Below are positions 63,605 to 64,000 of a stretch of 64,000 nucleotides of DNA, piece by piece. Location of the stretch: contig NZ_VBSL01000011.1 in the NCBI RefSeq assembly GCF_006149005.1, positions 62,001 through 126,000 of the forward strand, given 5' to 3'. The notes under the pieces were generated by a model. It saw only the letters and a list, made by a program, of their open reading frames with translations, had not been told where the DNA came from and did no database searches. Every line of letters starts with the position of its first letter. The first letter of the stretch is position 1. Source of the stretch: Larkinella sp. C7. GTDB lineage: Bacteria > Bacteroidota > Bacteroidia > Cytophagales > Spirosomataceae. A program made the position numbers and the translations under genes.

Positions 63605-64000
63605 TTAAAAAGTAAGATTCAGGCCCAGAACGAAGGTTTTGGCTTTCGGGTAGCTGAGGTAGTCGATGCCGTAGGAGGAAATGCCGTTGACCGTCCGGTC
63701 CGTATTTACCTCGGGATCATACCCGTCGTACTTGGTAATCACAAACAGATTCTGGCCCGTGGCCGACAAGCGGATGCCGGAAACCCAGCGGTTGATGCCG
63801 AGCAGCTTGGGGCTGAGGTTGTAGCCCAGCGACAGGTTGTTGAGCCGCAGATAAGCCCCGTTTTTCAGATAGCGCGACGAAACCGGTGCCGAGTTGTTGA
63901 TCGACTCTTTGGCGTACTGAATGGCTTCGGGCGTGGTGTTCAGCCCCTTCGACAACCGTAGCTTGTAGAAATTGGAGTTGGCGGTATTGTCGTACAGTTT
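63605..64000 (-). CDS. SusC/RagA-type transporter, C-terminal part (runs off the window)
   Basis: The frame is open to the window edge and ends in a typical SusC C-terminus: SRYLKNGAYLRLNNLSLGYNLSPKLLG, GIRLSATGQNLFVITKYDGYDPEV, and final LGLNLTF. About 131 residues are inside the window. It pairs with the SusD gene that follows it. Confidence 0.95.
   Translation of the reverse strand, partial: KLYDNTANSNFYKLRLSKGLNTTPEAIQYAKESINNSAPVSSRYLKNGAYLRLNNLSLGYNLSPKLLGINRWVSGIRLSATGQNLFVITKYDGYDPEVNTDRTVNGISSYGIDYLSYPKAKTFVLGLNLTF

Overview
The window reads as a chromosomal segment of a Bacteroidota bacterium, most likely Cytophagales and close to Spirosoma, Larkinella or similar genera. The support is two SusC/SusD pairs, a 1332-residue hybrid two-component regulator, Gfo/Idh, ThuA and DUF1080 carbohydrate proteins, and the gene sets birA|rsfS-ftsH with cdsA and pyrH-frr. 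Several intergenic regions carry the Bacteroidota -7 promoter element TAnnTTTG, and Shine-Dalgarno sequences are scarce. Coding DNA is moderately GC-rich and spacers are clearly AT-rich (judged by eye). I saw no rRNA, tRNA, CRISPR array, transposase or phage gene.

Layout. 160-5187: SusC/SusD uptake pair. 5354-11099: a compact metal-handling (probably copper) cluster on the + strand. It has a small Cys protein, a TonB-dependent receptor with a CC motif, an HMA-AraC fusion regulator, a 19-Cys four-helix copper-storage-type protein, a Met/His-rich barrel and a secreted HMA protein. 11181-14393: kynureninase, a polytopic membrane protein and a TlpA-like thioredoxin. 14426-16389 (-): GHMP sugar kinase and GalU. 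16538-27211: carbohydrate module with GH116, ThuA, DUF1080, two twin-Arg secreted proteins (unknown alpha-helical protein and Gfo/Idh oxidoreductase) and a heparinase II/III-like lyase, plus a response regulator and small proteins. 27297-33182: TspO-like protein, DUF937-OmpA protein, pheS, two orphan LytTR regulators and a PorT-like barrel. 33380-38590: radA, tryptophan 2,3-dioxygenase, sugar isomerase-like protein, pgeF, GlsB/YeaQ protein. 38634-48645: birA, rsfS, ftsH, esterase, LpxH-type hydrolase, cdsA, CPBP protease, DUF2007. 48784-54786: dusB, two glycosyltransferases, DMT transporter, biotinyl carrier protein, pyrH, frr. 55103-64000: the hybrid regulator, a PLP cysteine-synthase-family enzyme, dihaem cytochrome c, and a second SusD/SusC pair on the - strand whose SusC runs off the window.

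The most unusual non-coding signal is a set of 3'-end elements. Immediately after stop codons lie long inverted repeats whose arms are tandem degenerate 6-9 bp words (for example gagttatga/gagttaaga, atggttaa/atggttga, gtttacggt). The words differ from locus to locus, but several elements share the centre GGCTGACGC. In places they fill the whole gap between genes and are followed directly by a promoter. I know of no named family that fits. The most interesting protein-level systems are the metal cluster and a set of protein families that together match the 3-keto-glycoside cleavage route.
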